From CAZQFV01 sp964613665 (GTDB lineage: Bacteria > Chloroflexota > Chloroflexia > DTKN01), in NCBI GenBank assembly GCA_964613665.1, contig CAZTIG010000016.1, positions 12,415-76,414 on the forward strand: 64,000 nt of DNA, given 5' to 3'. Shown in pieces: positions 1 to 9,064 of this stretch (the first letter of the stretch is position 1; the number at the start of each line of letters is the position of its first letter). The translations under genes and the position numbers were made by a program. A model generated the notes under the pieces. That model saw nothing but the letters and a program-made list of their open reading frames with translations, searched no databases and was not told the DNA's origin.

Positions 1-1
1 C

Positions 2-406
2 CAGGTGGGGATCCTGGCCCGCGTGCCGCTGGCCTCCGGGATGCTCACGGGCAAGCTGAAGCCAGGCAGCACCTTTGCCGCGGACGACCATCGCGCGTTC
101 AACCGCACTGGTGCAGCGTTCGATCGGGGCGAGACGTTCTCCGGCGTGGATTACGAGGTCGGCCTGCAGGCAGTCGAGGAGCTCCGGGCCATCTGCCCGG
201 CGGGCATGAGCATGGGGCAGTTCGCCCTGCGCTGGATCCTGATGTTCGATGCCGTGACCTGCGCCATCCCCGGCGCCAAGCGCCCGTCGCAGGCGGAGGA
301 AAACTTCTCCGCCGCCGATCGGCCGGCCCTCTCGGACGAGACGATGGCCCAGGTACGCTCCATCTACGACCGCTACATCCGCGAGTTGGTGCACCAGTAC
401 TGGTAG
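2..406 (+). CDS. Aldo/keto reductase, C-terminal part (cut by window edge)
   Basis: The reading frame is open from the window edge to a TAG at 404-406, giving about 134 residues of a longer protein. The sequence ARVPLASGMLTGKL near the beginning, a later stretch in which the protein supplies the rear of the TIM barrel (FALRWILMF, then AIPGAKRP), and the short C-terminal helix fit the C-terminal half of the aldo/keto reductase family. Members reduce aldehydes or ketones with NADPH; AIPGAKRP corresponds to the cofactor-binding strand of the family. The catalytic Asp-Tyr-Lys-His residues would lie upstream of the window and cannot be checked. It converges with the minus-strand gene at 465-1016. 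Family assignment is firm; substrate is unknown. Confidence 0.85.
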   Translation, partial: QVGILARVPLASGMLTGKLKPGSTFAADDHRAFNRTGAAFDRGETFSGVDYEVGLQAVEELRAICPAGMSMGQFALRWILMFDAVTCAIPGAKRPSQAEENFSAADRPALSDETMAQVRSIYDRYIRELVHQYW

Positions 407-464
407 GCCGGACTCCCTAGCCCGCGGCCGGGGCGGTTGGGGCGAACGCCAGCGGCCCCCTGTC

Positions 465-1016
465 CTACTGCTTCTGCAGCTCCTGCTCGATGATCCGGGC
501 CATCTCGGCGGGGCCGATGTGGTAGCGGACCATCAGGATGCTGGCAGCCCGGTCCGTGGCGTACTGCGCAACGGCCGTCTGGTCCGGCTGCTGCCCGCGC
601 GACAGGTACTCCTCGGCCTTTTGAAACACCCCCTCCGCCAGCAGGCTGCGGAACTCTTCCCCGATGCGGCCGGCGTCGGGAGCCGCGGCCGGCGGGTAGG
701 CCGGCGCGGTAAAGGCCGGGGGAGCAGCCGGCTCCGGGGCAGGAGCGCCGGCCGGCAGCCCCTGCCGGGCGGCGCTCTTCCGGCCCAACCGGCCGCCCAG
801 CCAGATGCCGAGCATACCTCCCACGACGGCGCCGACGACAAAGCTCAGGGCAAAGCCCCACAGGATCGAGGAATCCTCCGGCGTGACGTACCGATACCCC
901 GGCACGCCGTCCAGGGGTTGCAGGCAGGCCACGAGCAGGAAGAGCCCCCCCACGAGCAGGGCCCCGACCCAGCCTCCCACCTTTTGGTACCGTTTGACCG
1001 TCTGCGCGCCATCCAT
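465..1016 (-). CDS. Membrane protein with Pro/Ala linker and C-terminal helical domain (unknown)
   Basis: A 183-residue protein of unknown function. Two hydrophobic segments (about residues 16-32 and 49-72, the second Gly-rich) anchor it. A linker rich in Ala and Pro follows (about 80-115), then a charged, probably helical C-terminal domain of about 65 residues. The ATG is preceded by AAGGAG at a good distance. It lies 30 bases after the stop of the 14-repeat secreted protein, so the two are probably co-transcribed. I do not recognise a catalytic motif. The layout (membrane anchor, flexible linker, small helical domain) recalls SHOCT-type proteins, but this is only a resemblance. Confidence 0.7.
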   Translation of the reverse strand: MDGAQTVKRYQKVGGWVGALLVGGLFLLVACLQPLDGVPGYRYVTPEDSSILWGFALSFVVGAVVGGMLGIWLGGRLGRKSAARQGLPAGAPAPEPAAPPAFTAPAYPPAAAPDAGRIGEEFRSLLAEGVFQKAEEYLSRGQQPDQTAVAQYATDRAASILMVRYHIGPAEMARIIEQELQKQ

Positions 1017-1046
1017 GGCGCTCTCCTTTGCGTGCAGCAGCCGCGG

Positions 1047-4000
1047 CTAGCCCCCGCCGCGGAGGATCACCGGCAGGTAGATGCAATAGCCGCTGCTGCG
1101 CAAGCGCTGGCCAAAGACCTCGATCTCGCCCTCCACCAACGGCGGGGTGTTGTCGTCGCCCAGCCAGACCACCAGGTACGCGTCGGCGGAGCTGTTGTAG
1201 GCCGCCGCGGGGAAACTGGCGCCATAGCCCGTGTCCCCGTCCGGTCCCATGTCGCTCAGGCGCACGTCGTTCGGCCCGACCTCCGCCCCGCTGGCGCCGG
1301 CGACGCGCTGGCCAAAGATCTCGGTCTCTCCCTCTACCAGCGGCGGGACGTCGTCGTCGCCGGCCCACACGACCAGGTACTCGCCCGCGGCGCTGTTGTA
1401 GGCCACCGCGGCGAAAGCGCCGGCGTAGCTCGGGTCGCCATCCGGCCCCATGTCGCTCAAGCGAAAGTCGTTGGCCCCAATCTCTGCCCCGGTAGCGGCG
1501 TCCACCCGCTGCCCGTAGACCTCGTATTCTCCCTCTACCAGCGGCGCGGCGTTGTCGTCGGCGGACCAGACCACCAGGTACTCGTTCTCGGCGCTGTTGT
1601 AGGCCACCGCGGGGAACGCAGCCTGATAGTTGGGATCGCCATCCGGCCCCGTGTCGCTCAGGCGAAAGTCGAGGCCGATCTCCGCCCCGGTGTTCCCCTC
1701 GACCCGCTGGCCGTAGATCTCTATTTCCCCGTCCACCAGGAGGCCGGCGTCGTCATCGCCGTGCCAGACAACCAGGTACTCGTTCTCCAAGGGGTTGTAG
1801 GCCACCGCGGGGAACCCGGCGCCATAGTCCGGGTCTCCGTCCGGACCCATGTCGCTCAGGCGAAAGTCGTTCGGCCCCACCTCCAGCCCGGTAGCCCCGT
1901 CCACCCGCTGGCCAAAGATCTCTCCCTCGCCCTCCACCAGCGGCGGGGTGTTGTCGTCGCTCGCCCAGACCACCAGGTACTCGTCCTCGGCGCTGTTATA
2001 GGCCACCGCGATGCCCGACTCCCCGGGGCCGTAGCTGGTATCCCCGTCCGGACCCATGTCGCTCAGGCGCAAGTCGTTCGGCCCGACCTCCGCGCCGGTG
2101 GCGCCGTCCACGCGCTGGCAGAAGATCTCTACCTCTCCCTCTACCAGTGGCGGGACGTTGTCGTCGCCGAGCCACACGACCAGGTACTCGTCCGCGGCGC
2201 TGTTGTAGGCCACCGCGGCGAAAGCGCCGGCGTAGCTCGGGTCGCCGTCCGGACCCATGTCGCTCAGGCGGATGTCCGGGCCGATCTCGGCCCCGCTGGC
2301 GGCGTCCACCCGCTGGCCGTAGATCTCGTACTCCCCGTTCACCAGCAGGCCGGCGTTGTTGTCGCCGGTCCAAACCACCAGGTACTCGTTCTCGGCGCTG
2401 TTGTAGGCCACCGCAGCAAGCCACAGGGGCCCGTAGGCCGGGTCCCCGTCGGGCCCGGCGTTGCTCAGGCGCTGGTCCGTGCCCATCTCGGCTCCGCTGG
2501 CCCCATCCACCCGCTGGCCAAAGACCTCGGACTCGTCGTCGACCAGGGGCGGGGTGTCGTCGTCACCCTGCCAGGCCGCCAGGTACTGGCCATTGGCGCT
2601 GTTGTAGGCCACGGCCAGTGCCATGACGTCGTAGCGGTTGTCTCCGTCGGGGCCCATGTCGCTGAGGCGGAAGTCGTTGGCTCCGACCTCCGCTCCCGTA
2701 GCGCCGTTCACCCGCTGGCCGTAGGCCTCGAACTCCTCGTCCACCAGCGGCGCTTGCTTGTCGTCGCCTATCCACACGACCAGGTACTCGTCGTCGGCGC
2801 CGTTATAGACCACGGCGGGGTCCTGGGTACCGTAGGTCGGGCTCCCATCCGGGCCCAAGTCGCTCAGGCGGAAGTCGTTGGCCCCGACCTCGGTCCTGCT
2901 TCCGGCATCTACCCGTTGGCCAAACACCTCGAGCTCTCCGTCCACCAGCGGCGCGGTGTTGTCGTCGCCCGTCCAGACCACCAGGTACTCGTTGGCCAGG
3001 GGGTTGTAGGCCACGGCAGGGTAGCCGCCATCATAGGCTGGATCGCCGTCCGGCCCCATGTCGCTCAGGCGAACGTCGTCGCCGATTTCGGCCCCGCTGG
3101 CGCCGTCCACCCACTGGGCGTAGGTCTCGAACTCCTCGTCCACCAGCGGCGCGGTGCTGTCGTCGCCGTACCAGACCACCAGGTACTCGTTCTGGGCGCT
3201 GTTGTAGGCCGCCACCGGGAGAAAGGCATCGTAGTTGGGGTTCCCGTCCGGGCCCATGTCGCTCAGGCGAAAGTCGTCGGCCCCGACCTCGGCCCCGCTG
3301 GCGCCGTCCACCCGCTGGCCGTAGATCTCCAACTCCTGGGTCACCAAGGGTGGGGTGTTGTCGTCGGCGTACCAGACCACCAGGTACTCGTTCTCGTTGC
3401 TGTTGTAGGCCACGGCCGGGCCCAGGGCATCGTAGTTGGGACTGCCGTCAAAGCCCATGTTGCTCAGGCGCAGGTCGGGGCCGATCTCGGCCCCGGTGTT
3501 GCCCTCGACCCGCTGGCCGTAGATCTCCCACTCCTCGTCCACCAGCGCACCAGTGTTGTCATCGCCGCACCAGACCACCAGGTACTCGTTCTCGGTGCTG
3601 TTATAGGCCACGGCCGGGCTGCGGGCATCATAGGCCGGGTCCCCGTCCGGGCCCATGTCGCTCAGGCGCAGGTCGGGGCCGAGCTCGGCGCCGGTGGCCG
3701 CGTCCACCCGCTGGCCGTAGACCTCGTACTCGCCGTCCGCCAGGCCAGCCACATCGTCGTCGCCGTACCAGACCACCAGGTACTCGTTGTCGGCGCTGTT
3801 GTAGGCCACGGCGGGTCCGGCGGCGTCATAGGTGTTGTCCTGCCCCATGTCGCTGAGGCGAAAGTCGTTGGCGCCAATCTCCATGGGGCTCAGGGCCGCT
3901 CTGATGGCCTGGTCGGGGGTCAGGCGGGCGCGGTTGCCCGGCGCCGCCGGGGCTGTCCCACCAGCCGACCCTCCCAGGGCCGCCGGCGCGGCCAGCGAGC

Positions 4001-4058
4001 TCAGCATGATCGACAGAGCCGCTCCATACAGGATGGGGTGGATCCAGGTGTGCCTCAT
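1047..4058 (-). CDS. Secreted protein made of 14 tandem ~66-residue repeats with C-terminal YLPV motif
   Basis: 1003 residues. A signal peptide covers about residues 1-30 (hydrophobic core, Ala-rich exit). After a short spacer come 14 repeats of about 66 residues. Each has the order RLSDMGPDGD, AVAYNS, NEYLVVW, GDD, LV, then EIYGQRVDGATGAEIG. The YLVVW/YGQRV pattern looks like blades of a beta-propeller or stacked beta-sheet, and the conserved Asp clusters (GPDGD, GDDN) could bind calcium; both are inferences. The protein ends YCIYLPVILRGGG, the C-terminal motif shared with other secreted proteins here. The ATG has GGAGGAGG upstream. A candidate promoter lies at 4193-4221. Units 9 and 13 are nearly identical, including 53 identical bases about 800 bp apart, indicating a recent four-unit duplication. 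Confidence 0.85.
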   Translation of the reverse strand: MRHTWIHPILYGAALSIMLSSLAAPAALGGSAGGTAPAAPGNRARLTPDQAIRAALSPMEIGANDFRLSDMGQDNTYDAAGPAVAYNSADNEYLVVWYGDDDVAGLADGEYEVYGQRVDAATGAELGPDLRLSDMGPDGDPAYDARSPAVAYNSTENEYLVVWCGDDNTGALVDEEWEIYGQRVEGNTGAEIGPDLRLSNMGFDGSPNYDALGPAVAYNSNENEYLVVWYADDNTPPLVTQELEIYGQRVDGASGAEVGADDFRLSDMGPDGNPNYDAFLPVAAYNSAQNEYLVVWYGDDSTAPLVDEEFETYAQWVDGASGAEIGDDVRLSDMGPDGDPAYDGGYPAVAYNPLANEYLVVWTGDDNTAPLVDGELEVFGQRVDAGSRTEVGANDFRLSDLGPDGSPTYGTQDPAVVYNGADDEYLVVWIGDDKQAPLVDEEFEAYGQRVNGATGAEVGANDFRLSDMGPDGDNRYDVMALAVAYNSANGQYLAAWQGDDDTPPLVDDESEVFGQRVDGASGAEMGTDQRLSNAGPDGDPAYGPLWLAAVAYNSAENEYLVVWTGDNNAGLLVNGEYEIYGQRVDAASGAEIGPDIRLSDMGPDGDPSYAGAFAAVAYNSAADEYLVVWLGDDNVPPLVEGEVEIFCQRVDGATGAEVGPNDLRLSDMGPDGDTSYGPGESGIAVAYNSAEDEYLVVWASDDNTPPLVEGEGEIFGQRVDGATGLEVGPNDFRLSDMGPDGDPDYGAGFPAVAYNPLENEYLVVWHGDDDAGLLVDGEIEIYGQRVEGNTGAEIGLDFRLSDTGPDGDPNYQAAFPAVAYNSAENEYLVVWSADDNAAPLVEGEYEVYGQRVDAATGAEIGANDFRLSDMGPDGDPSYAGAFAAVAYNSAAGEYLVVWAGDDDVPPLVEGETEIFGQRVAGASGAEVGPNDVRLSDMGPDGDTGYGASFPAAAYNSSADAYLVVWLGDDNTPPLVEGEIEVFGQRLRSSGYCIYLPVILRGGG

Positions 4059-4192
4059 AGCGTCCTCCTCCCGGCAGAAATCCGAGAAAGCGCGGACCGG
4101 CCAGCCGCCGTGACCGCGCCGCCGGAAGCGGCTTGCCCGCCCCGGTACCCCCTTTGGACCTGGCGAGACGGGCGGGGAACCCGGCAGCTGCT

Positions 4193-4221
4193 ATCGTACC
4201 ACAACGGCGCGGCCGGCGCAA
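4193..4221 (-). promoter_or_regulatory. Candidate sigma-70 promoter for the 14-repeat protein
   Basis: On the minus strand TTGCGC (4216-4221) and TACGAT (4193-4198) are separated by 17 bases. The CDS begins 135 bases downstream. The -10 is a fair match only. Confidence 0.45.
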
Positions 4222-4772
4222 GAGGCTCGAGCTGATATCAACTCATAGATCCCGCACATCCCCTTACGGCGGCCCCCCAGGCCGGCCGCGGACGACTGAC
4301 AGTCTCGCCCCGCAGCAACCGCTTCCCGCTCTCCCGACCGGCAGTCCAGGCCGCCATTCGTGCCAGCAGGAGCTCTGCGTACATGTCAGGTGTGGGACGA
4401 CTGGATGCATGTCCGTGGGCGGATCGTACGCAGGCGCGCCCAGCGTAAGCAGCAAAGTGGTCGAGGTGGGAAAAGTCCGTCCGCCGTAGGCAATAGGCGG
4501 GTACTTCCTGTCCCCCCGCCATCTTTCCGCAGAGGTCGGCCTCGCACGTGGGGGAACTGGATCCGTCATGGCAGGTCCCTCTCGGCCTCTCCTGCCGCAG
4601 GTCGACCGGGCAGACATCATGGGCCGCCCGCCCTGTTCCGTGACACTACCGCGGCATACTGCCGCCCAAGGTGGCCGGGCCACGGCCCGGCGCACGTCGA
4701 CAACATCCTCTCCAAGCCGGGGGGGGGGCAAGCGGGCCGAAGCCATCGCCCTGGCGCTGCGGCACAAGCTGG
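4222..4772. other. Intergenic stretch with no supported gene
   Basis: About 550 bases between the promoter of the repeat protein and the end of the cytidine deaminase gene. Open frames exist on both strands, but none has a ribosome binding site plus a recognisable protein. The last codons of one plus-strand frame (4735-4780, reading KRAEAIALALRHKLVT) look protein-like and could be the tail of a lost gene; this is weak. Confidence 0.5.
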
Positions 4773-5159
4773 TCACCTGAGCCGGCCGTACGGCAGCAGT
4801 TCGCCCAGGGTCACGACCACGCCTTCAGCCACCAGGACCTGAGCGCCCAGGTTGTCGTCGTGAAGCTGGCCGATGAACTCGCGGCACCGGCCGCAGGGGG
4901 CCATGACCCGGCCGTCCCATCCCACGGCGACCATCTTGGCCACGCGGCTCTCGCCGGCGGTGACCATAGCCGCCGCGGCGGCATGCTCGGCACAGAACCC
5001 CATGGAGCTACCGGTATCGATACATACCCCCGTGTACACGCTGCCGCTCGCCGTGAGGATGGCGGCACCGACGCCGCCCGCCTCCGCGGTCTCGGAAAGC
5101 CGGCGCGGGTTGACCACGGACCTGGCGCGCTCGTACAACTCATCGAAGGCAATGTCCAA
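4773..5159 (-). CDS. Cytidine/deoxycytidine (or blasticidin-type) deaminase
   Basis: About 128 residues, the normal size for a tetrameric cytidine deaminase. The zinc site is complete: a C-A-E motif in GFCAEHAAA supplies one Cys and the catalytic Glu, and APCGRCREF supplies two more Cys. The family hydrolytically deaminates cytidine or deoxycytidine to uridine for pyrimidine salvage; blasticidin-S deaminase is a close alternative. The frame stays open upstream to 5456, but GGAGG sits 7 bases before the TTG at 5159 and only 1 base before the GTG at 5165, so the TTG is the likely start. The upstream extension has no family similarity. Confidence 0.85.
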   Translation of the reverse strand: MDIAFDELYERARSVVNPRRLSETAEAGGVGAAILTASGSVYTGVCIDTGSSMGFCAEHAAAAAMVTAGESRVAKMVAVGWDGRVMAPCGRCREFIGQLHDDNLGAQVLVAEGVVVTLGELLPYGRLR

Positions 5160-5329
5160 CAGCACACCTCCGCCTGCGGCGCAGGAGACCACTTCACCGG
5201 GCATGGCCTTCCCGGTCGTGCCGAGATCGGGACACATGCCGGCTCCGACGGCGACTGTACACCGGGTTTCGAGCCCGGCAGGCGTCACGGATTGCCCGTC
5301 GTGCTCCACTCCCAGGTACCAGCTCTCGT

Positions 5330-5731
5330 CTACGGGGTGGGCTGCCCGGCCGCCGGAGCCGTGTCCGCGGGCTCCGATTCGGCCAGGCATACGGCGTCGC
5401 CGACCCGGCTGATGAAGCGCTCCGCCACTTCTCTTGGCTTGCCGACCGGGCGCCAACGGCTATGCGCCGGATAGGCCGCGTACGCTTCGACTGTCACCTC
5501 GGACCGCCCCTTTCCCGTGCACGCCACGGCCACATGGATGTGAACACGCCCGGAGAAGAGGAGGCCCGCCCTCGGGCGGTAGTCGGCATCCAGGATGCCC
5601 AGGTGCGCATCGTGACCTTCAATCTCCGCCCCGATGTCCCGGGCGGCATCCAGGCAGAGCGCGAATACCTCGTCTGCCCCCAGGGGATACGTTTTGGTTT
5701 CCCGGTATGTGTCCAGCATGGGCCGTGCCAT
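5330..5731 (-). CDS. Small conserved-looking protein of unknown function
   Basis: 133 residues if started at the ATG at 5731 (an alternative ATG at 5719 gives MLDTYRE). The frame is open upstream to 5965, but a strong promoter inside that extension (5763-5791) argues for the shorter protein, with a leader of about 25 bases. The pattern begins RETKTYPLGADEVFALCLDAARDIGAEIEG in two parts, continues with alternating beta strands (HIHVAVACTGKG, SEVTVEAYA) and ends in a helix (REVAERFISRV). This resembles the helix-grip (START/SRPBCC-like) fold, a structural guess only. The last about 20 residues are Pro/Ala-rich. Confidence 0.55.
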   Translation of the reverse strand: MARPMLDTYRETKTYPLGADEVFALCLDAARDIGAEIEGHDAHLGILDADYRPRAGLLFSGRVHIHVAVACTGKGRSEVTVEAYAAYPAHSRWRPVGKPREVAERFISRVGDAVCLAESEPADTAPAAGQPTP

Positions 5732-5762
5732 TTCCGTCGGCGGGCCATTCCCGCTGGAGAGG

Positions 5763-5791
5763 AGTATACCACCGCCGCCCCCATGGGTCAA
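5763..5791 (-). promoter_or_regulatory. Sigma-70-like promoter
   Basis: Minus strand TTGACC (5786-5791), 17-base spacer, TATACT (5763-5768). It points at the CDS starting at 5731. Confidence 0.7.
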
Positions 5792-5992
5792 CAGGCGCGC
5801 GGCCATACCAACGTCGCCAGGTCTGAGCGGCAAGTGCTCGGCTCCAGCAACGGCACGACGCCGCACATTCCGGGGCGCAGCAATGGTGCGGCTGTCCCGC
5901 GCTTCGGGGAGGCCGGCCACTTGCCATTCGCGGTGCACCGCCGCGACCCTGATCTCGCCGTGCAACAGGCGCGCGCGACTTGACAGGCTGTG

Positions 5993-5998
5993 TATAAT
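5993..5998 (+). promoter_or_regulatory. Possible -10 element (TATAAT) for the large secreted protein
   Basis: A perfect TATAAT lies 210 bases before the ATG at 6209. TTGACA at 5980-5985 is only 7 bases upstream and cannot serve as its -35; the sequence at the right distance is poor. Orientation would give a leader of about 200 bases. Confidence 0.35.
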
Positions 5999-6208
5999 GG
6001 GTCATGTCCTGGCAAACAACCGGACAGGAGGTGATGGGGGTTCCGGCGCGCGCCTGCTCGTTACCGGATCTGGGGCAGGCCAGCACCCCACCTCACGGCC
6101 ATCCGGGCTGAAGCGTTCGCCCAAGGGCGCGGCTGCGGCGAATGCCTGTTCCCACGAGACGCGGACTTGGCGCCCCACTGGAGGGAACGAACCGCAAGGA
6201 GCGAGGCG

Positions 6209-9064
6209 ATGAAGCACATGGCGACGATCCTGGTACTGGTGGTCCTGGTCGCGTCCCTGGTCCCGGCGGCCCTGGCCCGGGAACGCGCAGAGCCCGGTCC
6301 CACACGGCCGACCGTGGCCACGGCGGCCGCTCCGGCGGGGGCGCGCCCCGAATCCGTCCTCTATTTCTGGAACCTGGAGGCAAACGACGGCGGCTTCGCC
6401 GGCACCCTGGACTGGGAGTGGGGCAGCTACGCCTGGGACGGCAGCACGTGTGATGGGTCAAACTTCCCGCCGCCCGCCGCACACTCGGGCGTCGGCATGT
6501 GGGGCACCGTGCTTAACAACTGCTACGACAACCTGGGCAACAACCAGGGCTATGCCAGTTGCGCCAACAGCGACCCCAGCGACGACTCCGTCCTCTCCTT
6601 CAGCATCGACCTCAGCGGCGTGACGGTTCCGGTCGAGCTGAGCTGGTGGGAATGGTACGACCTCTTCTCCAGCTTCGATTGGGCCGAGGTGTACGCCAAC
6701 GGCACCCGCGTCTTTCCGCACTGCGAGCCAAGCTTCGTCCAGCCGACAGCCTGGGTGCAACAGACCGTCGACCTGACGCCTTACGCCGGCGGCCCGGTGA
6801 CGATCGAGTTCCACATGATGGCTTCGACGGTGGTGAACCACGCCGGCTGGTACATCGACGATGTGCTGGTCCGCACCACCTTCGACGACTGGAAGGAGGC
6901 CCCACCCTACGCCGAGACCGGCCAGGTCATCTCCTACACGATCGTCATCAGCGCTCCCGCGCTGGTGCCTGGCATGTACATGATCGACCCCCTGCCTACC
7001 GGCGTGGCCTACGCCGGCAACCTGGCCTGGAGCGACGGCAGCGCCTGGTACGACGGCGGGAGCAACACCGTCAACTGGCAGTACATCGGCAGGACCGCCA
7101 GCGCGCCGGCCGCCCCGCGGCCCGCCGGCCATGAACCCGGCGCGGCCATCGAACTCGTCGGCGGCCCCGAGCCGGCCGGGCCGGCCCCCGCGGCCCCCGC
7201 GGCGGCCTGGAACTACCCCGAGGCCGTCCTCTGGGACAACGGCCCGCTGGTGACCCATCCCGGCGACTGCGCCGGCACGGACGCCAGCCGGCTGCAGACC
7301 GGCCTGGGGATGAACACCCTGGGCCTCGGGCACCAGTTCGCGGTTGGGAACCGCATAGCCGACGACTTCGAGATCGCCAACCCGCTGGGCTGGCAGATCG
7401 ACACCATCACCTTCTTCGCCTACCAGACCGGCGCGCCGAGCGACCCGTCGCCCTTCACCGGGCTGTACCTGCAGATCTGGAACGGCTCCCCGGACGACCC
7501 CGGCAGCACCGTCGTCTGGGGTGACCTGACCACCAACCGGCTGCTCTCTTCGGCCTTCACCAACATCCAGCGCGACAGCGAGACCGACCCCTGCGCCAAC
7601 AGCCGCTACATCTTTGCCAACGTAGCTGCCGTGGGGACCGTCCTGCCGCCGGGCGTTTACTGGCTCGACTGGATGGCCGACGGCAGCGCCTCTTACAACG
7701 GCCCGTGGGCCCCGCCGATCACCATCCTGGGGCAGACGACCACGGGCAACGCCCTGCAGTACACCACCAGCAGCGGTGCCTGGGGGCCGGCCAACGACTC
7801 CGGCACCCTCACCCAGCAGGGCATGCCGTTTGTCATCGAGGGCAGCCTCCCGAGCACGGCCCGTGTCGAGATCTCGTTCGACGTGACCGTCACGGCCGCC
7901 TGCGGCGCGGTCATCGTCAACGAGGGGGTCGCCGGGCTGAGCAGCTACACCACGCCCTTCTCTGCCACCACCCAGGTGGTGGGCGATGCCGACATCGCCG
8001 TCGCGCCGGCAGCGCTGTGGGCTACCCTGCACCCCGACACCACCGCCACGCGGACGCTGGGGATCTGCAGCCTGAGCGCTTGCCCGCTGAACTGGGTCCT
8101 GTACGAGCAGCCTCCCTTCCTGGCCATGCTGGGCTCACCGTTCGCGCCGGTGGCGGTCGCCGGCCCGGGGCGCAACCACGGGCTGACCATGGCCTCGCCG
8201 CCCGTCCGGCCGGCGGCCGTCCTCGCCGCAGTGCCCCAGGACGTGCTCTGGGATCAGCCGCTGAGCACGGCGAACCAGGCTGCCTACGTGGACCAGGAGT
8301 TCCCCGATTTCGCCTCCTACTCTTCCTTCCTGGCCGACGACTTCACCAACGCCGAGAGCTGGCTCGTCACGGGCCTCTTTGTCCCCGGCGACGGCTGGGC
8401 CGGCTTCACGACACTTATGCACGCCACGGCGCTGACCTGGCAGTTCTATGCCGACTGCGGCGGCGTGCCCTGCGGCGACCCCGCCGGCGGGGGCGCTGCG
8501 CCGGTCTGGAACCTGACCCTGCCGCCGGACCACCCGCGGGTGACGATCAGCGCCGGCACGCCGGGGGGTATGCCGTCGAACGTCCACCTGGAACTGCCCC
8601 TGCCGGGCGTGCTCCCGCCGGGGACGTGGTGGCTGGTGTTCTTCCCGACGATGGAGTACGCTCCCTTTGGCCAGTACGGTCGGCAGGCGGCCGACACCAC
8701 CAACGGCCACACCGCGCAGTTCATCAACCCGGGCGGCGGCTTTGGCCTCGGCACGGACTGGCAGAATTGGACCGTCCTCGGCCCGACCCAGCAGGACATC
8801 GCCTTCCGCATCGAGGGCGTGCCAGTTCCTCCGCTCGCCGATATCCCCTGGCTGAGCGAGAGCCCCATCAGCGGCACGGTGGCCGGGGGCGGGTGCCAGG
8901 ACGTGGCCGTGACCTTTGACGCCACCGGCATGGCGGTGGGCGACTACTACGCCCACCTGCTCGTCGTCAGCGACGATCCCGACACGCCGCAGGTGGACGT
9001 CCCGGTCACCATGGTGGTGGTCGACACGGGTTCGATCTACCTGCCGCTCATCGTGCGGCACTGA
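6209..9064 (+). CDS. Large secreted multidomain protein with C-terminal YLPL motif
   Basis: 951 residues from the ATG at 6209, chosen because AAGGAG sits 7 bases upstream and a signal peptide (KHMATILVLVVLVASLV, then AALA) follows directly. A MAM/immune-inhibitor-A-like beta-sandwich comes first (about 45-215, FWNLEANDGGF to AGWYIDDVLV). A DUF11-like domain begins near 230 (GQVISYTIVISAPALVPGMY) and appears to resume near 550 (RVEISFDVTVTAACGA). About 215 residues lie between them (VLWDNGP to FVIEG). A second copy of that inserted type follows (VLWDQPLSTANQ to IAFRIEG). A short BACON-like module (PWLSESPISGTV to DVPVTMVVV) leads into the end, SIYLPLIVRH. The protein is exported and probably surface-bound. 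Family names are from pattern memory; enzymatic activity is not evident. Confidence 0.85.
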   Translation: MKHMATILVLVVLVASLVPAALARERAEPGPTRPTVATAAAPAGARPESVLYFWNLEANDGGFAGTLDWEWGSYAWDGSTCDGSNFPPPAAHSGVGMWGTVLNNCYDNLGNNQGYASCANSDPSDDSVLSFSIDLSGVTVPVELSWWEWYDLFSSFDWAEVYANGTRVFPHCEPSFVQPTAWVQQTVDLTPYAGGPVTIEFHMMASTVVNHAGWYIDDVLVRTTFDDWKEAPPYAETGQVISYTIVISAPALVPGMYMIDPLPTGVAYAGNLAWSDGSAWYDGGSNTVNWQYIGRTASAPAAPRPAGHEPGAAIELVGGPEPAGPAPAAPAAAWNYPEAVLWDNGPLVTHPGDCAGTDASRLQTGLGMNTLGLGHQFAVGNRIADDFEIANPLGWQIDTITFFAYQTGAPSDPSPFTGLYLQIWNGSPDDPGSTVVWGDLTTNRLLSSAFTNIQRDSETDPCANSRYIFANVAAVGTVLPPGVYWLDWMADGSASYNGPWAPPITILGQTTTGNALQYTTSSGAWGPANDSGTLTQQGMPFVIEGSLPSTARVEISFDVTVTAACGAVIVNEGVAGLSSYTTPFSATTQVVGDADIAVAPAALWATLHPDTTATRTLGICSLSACPLNWVLYEQPPFLAMLGSPFAPVAVAGPGRNHGLTMASPPVRPAAVLAAVPQDVLWDQPLSTANQAAYVDQEFPDFASYSSFLADDFTNAESWLVTGLFVPGDGWAGFTTLMHATALTWQFYADCGGVPCGDPAGGGAAPVWNLTLPPDHPRVTISAGTPGGMPSNVHLELPLPGVLPPGTWWLVFFPTMEYAPFGQYGRQAADTTNGHTAQFINPGGGFGLGTDWQNWTVLGPTQQDIAFRIEGVPVPPLADIPWLSESPISGTVAGGGCQDVAVTFDATGMAVGDYYAHLLVVSDDPDTPQVDVPVTMVVVDTGSIYLPLIVRH

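Noticed and set aside
519..4235. A very long plus-strand open frame (over 1200 codons) with regular repeats
   Set aside because: It is the antisense shadow of the 14-repeat protein: a periodic, GC-rich gene keeps other frames open. It has no signal peptide or ribosome binding site, and its repeats mirror those of the true gene.
4264..4776. Open minus-strand frame of 170 codons in the intergenic region
   Set aside because: Arg/Pro-rich shadow-type composition, no ribosome binding site and no recognisable domain.
5263..5279. A T-arm-like sequence (CCGGG, 7-base loop, CCCGG) that might mark a tRNA
   Set aside because: The loop does not fit the T-loop consensus on either strand, and no matching acceptor, D or anticodon arms exist at the right distances.
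5980..5998. TTGACA followed by TATAAT
   Set aside because: The spacing is only 7 bases, far too short for one promoter; only the -10 was kept as a weak candidate.
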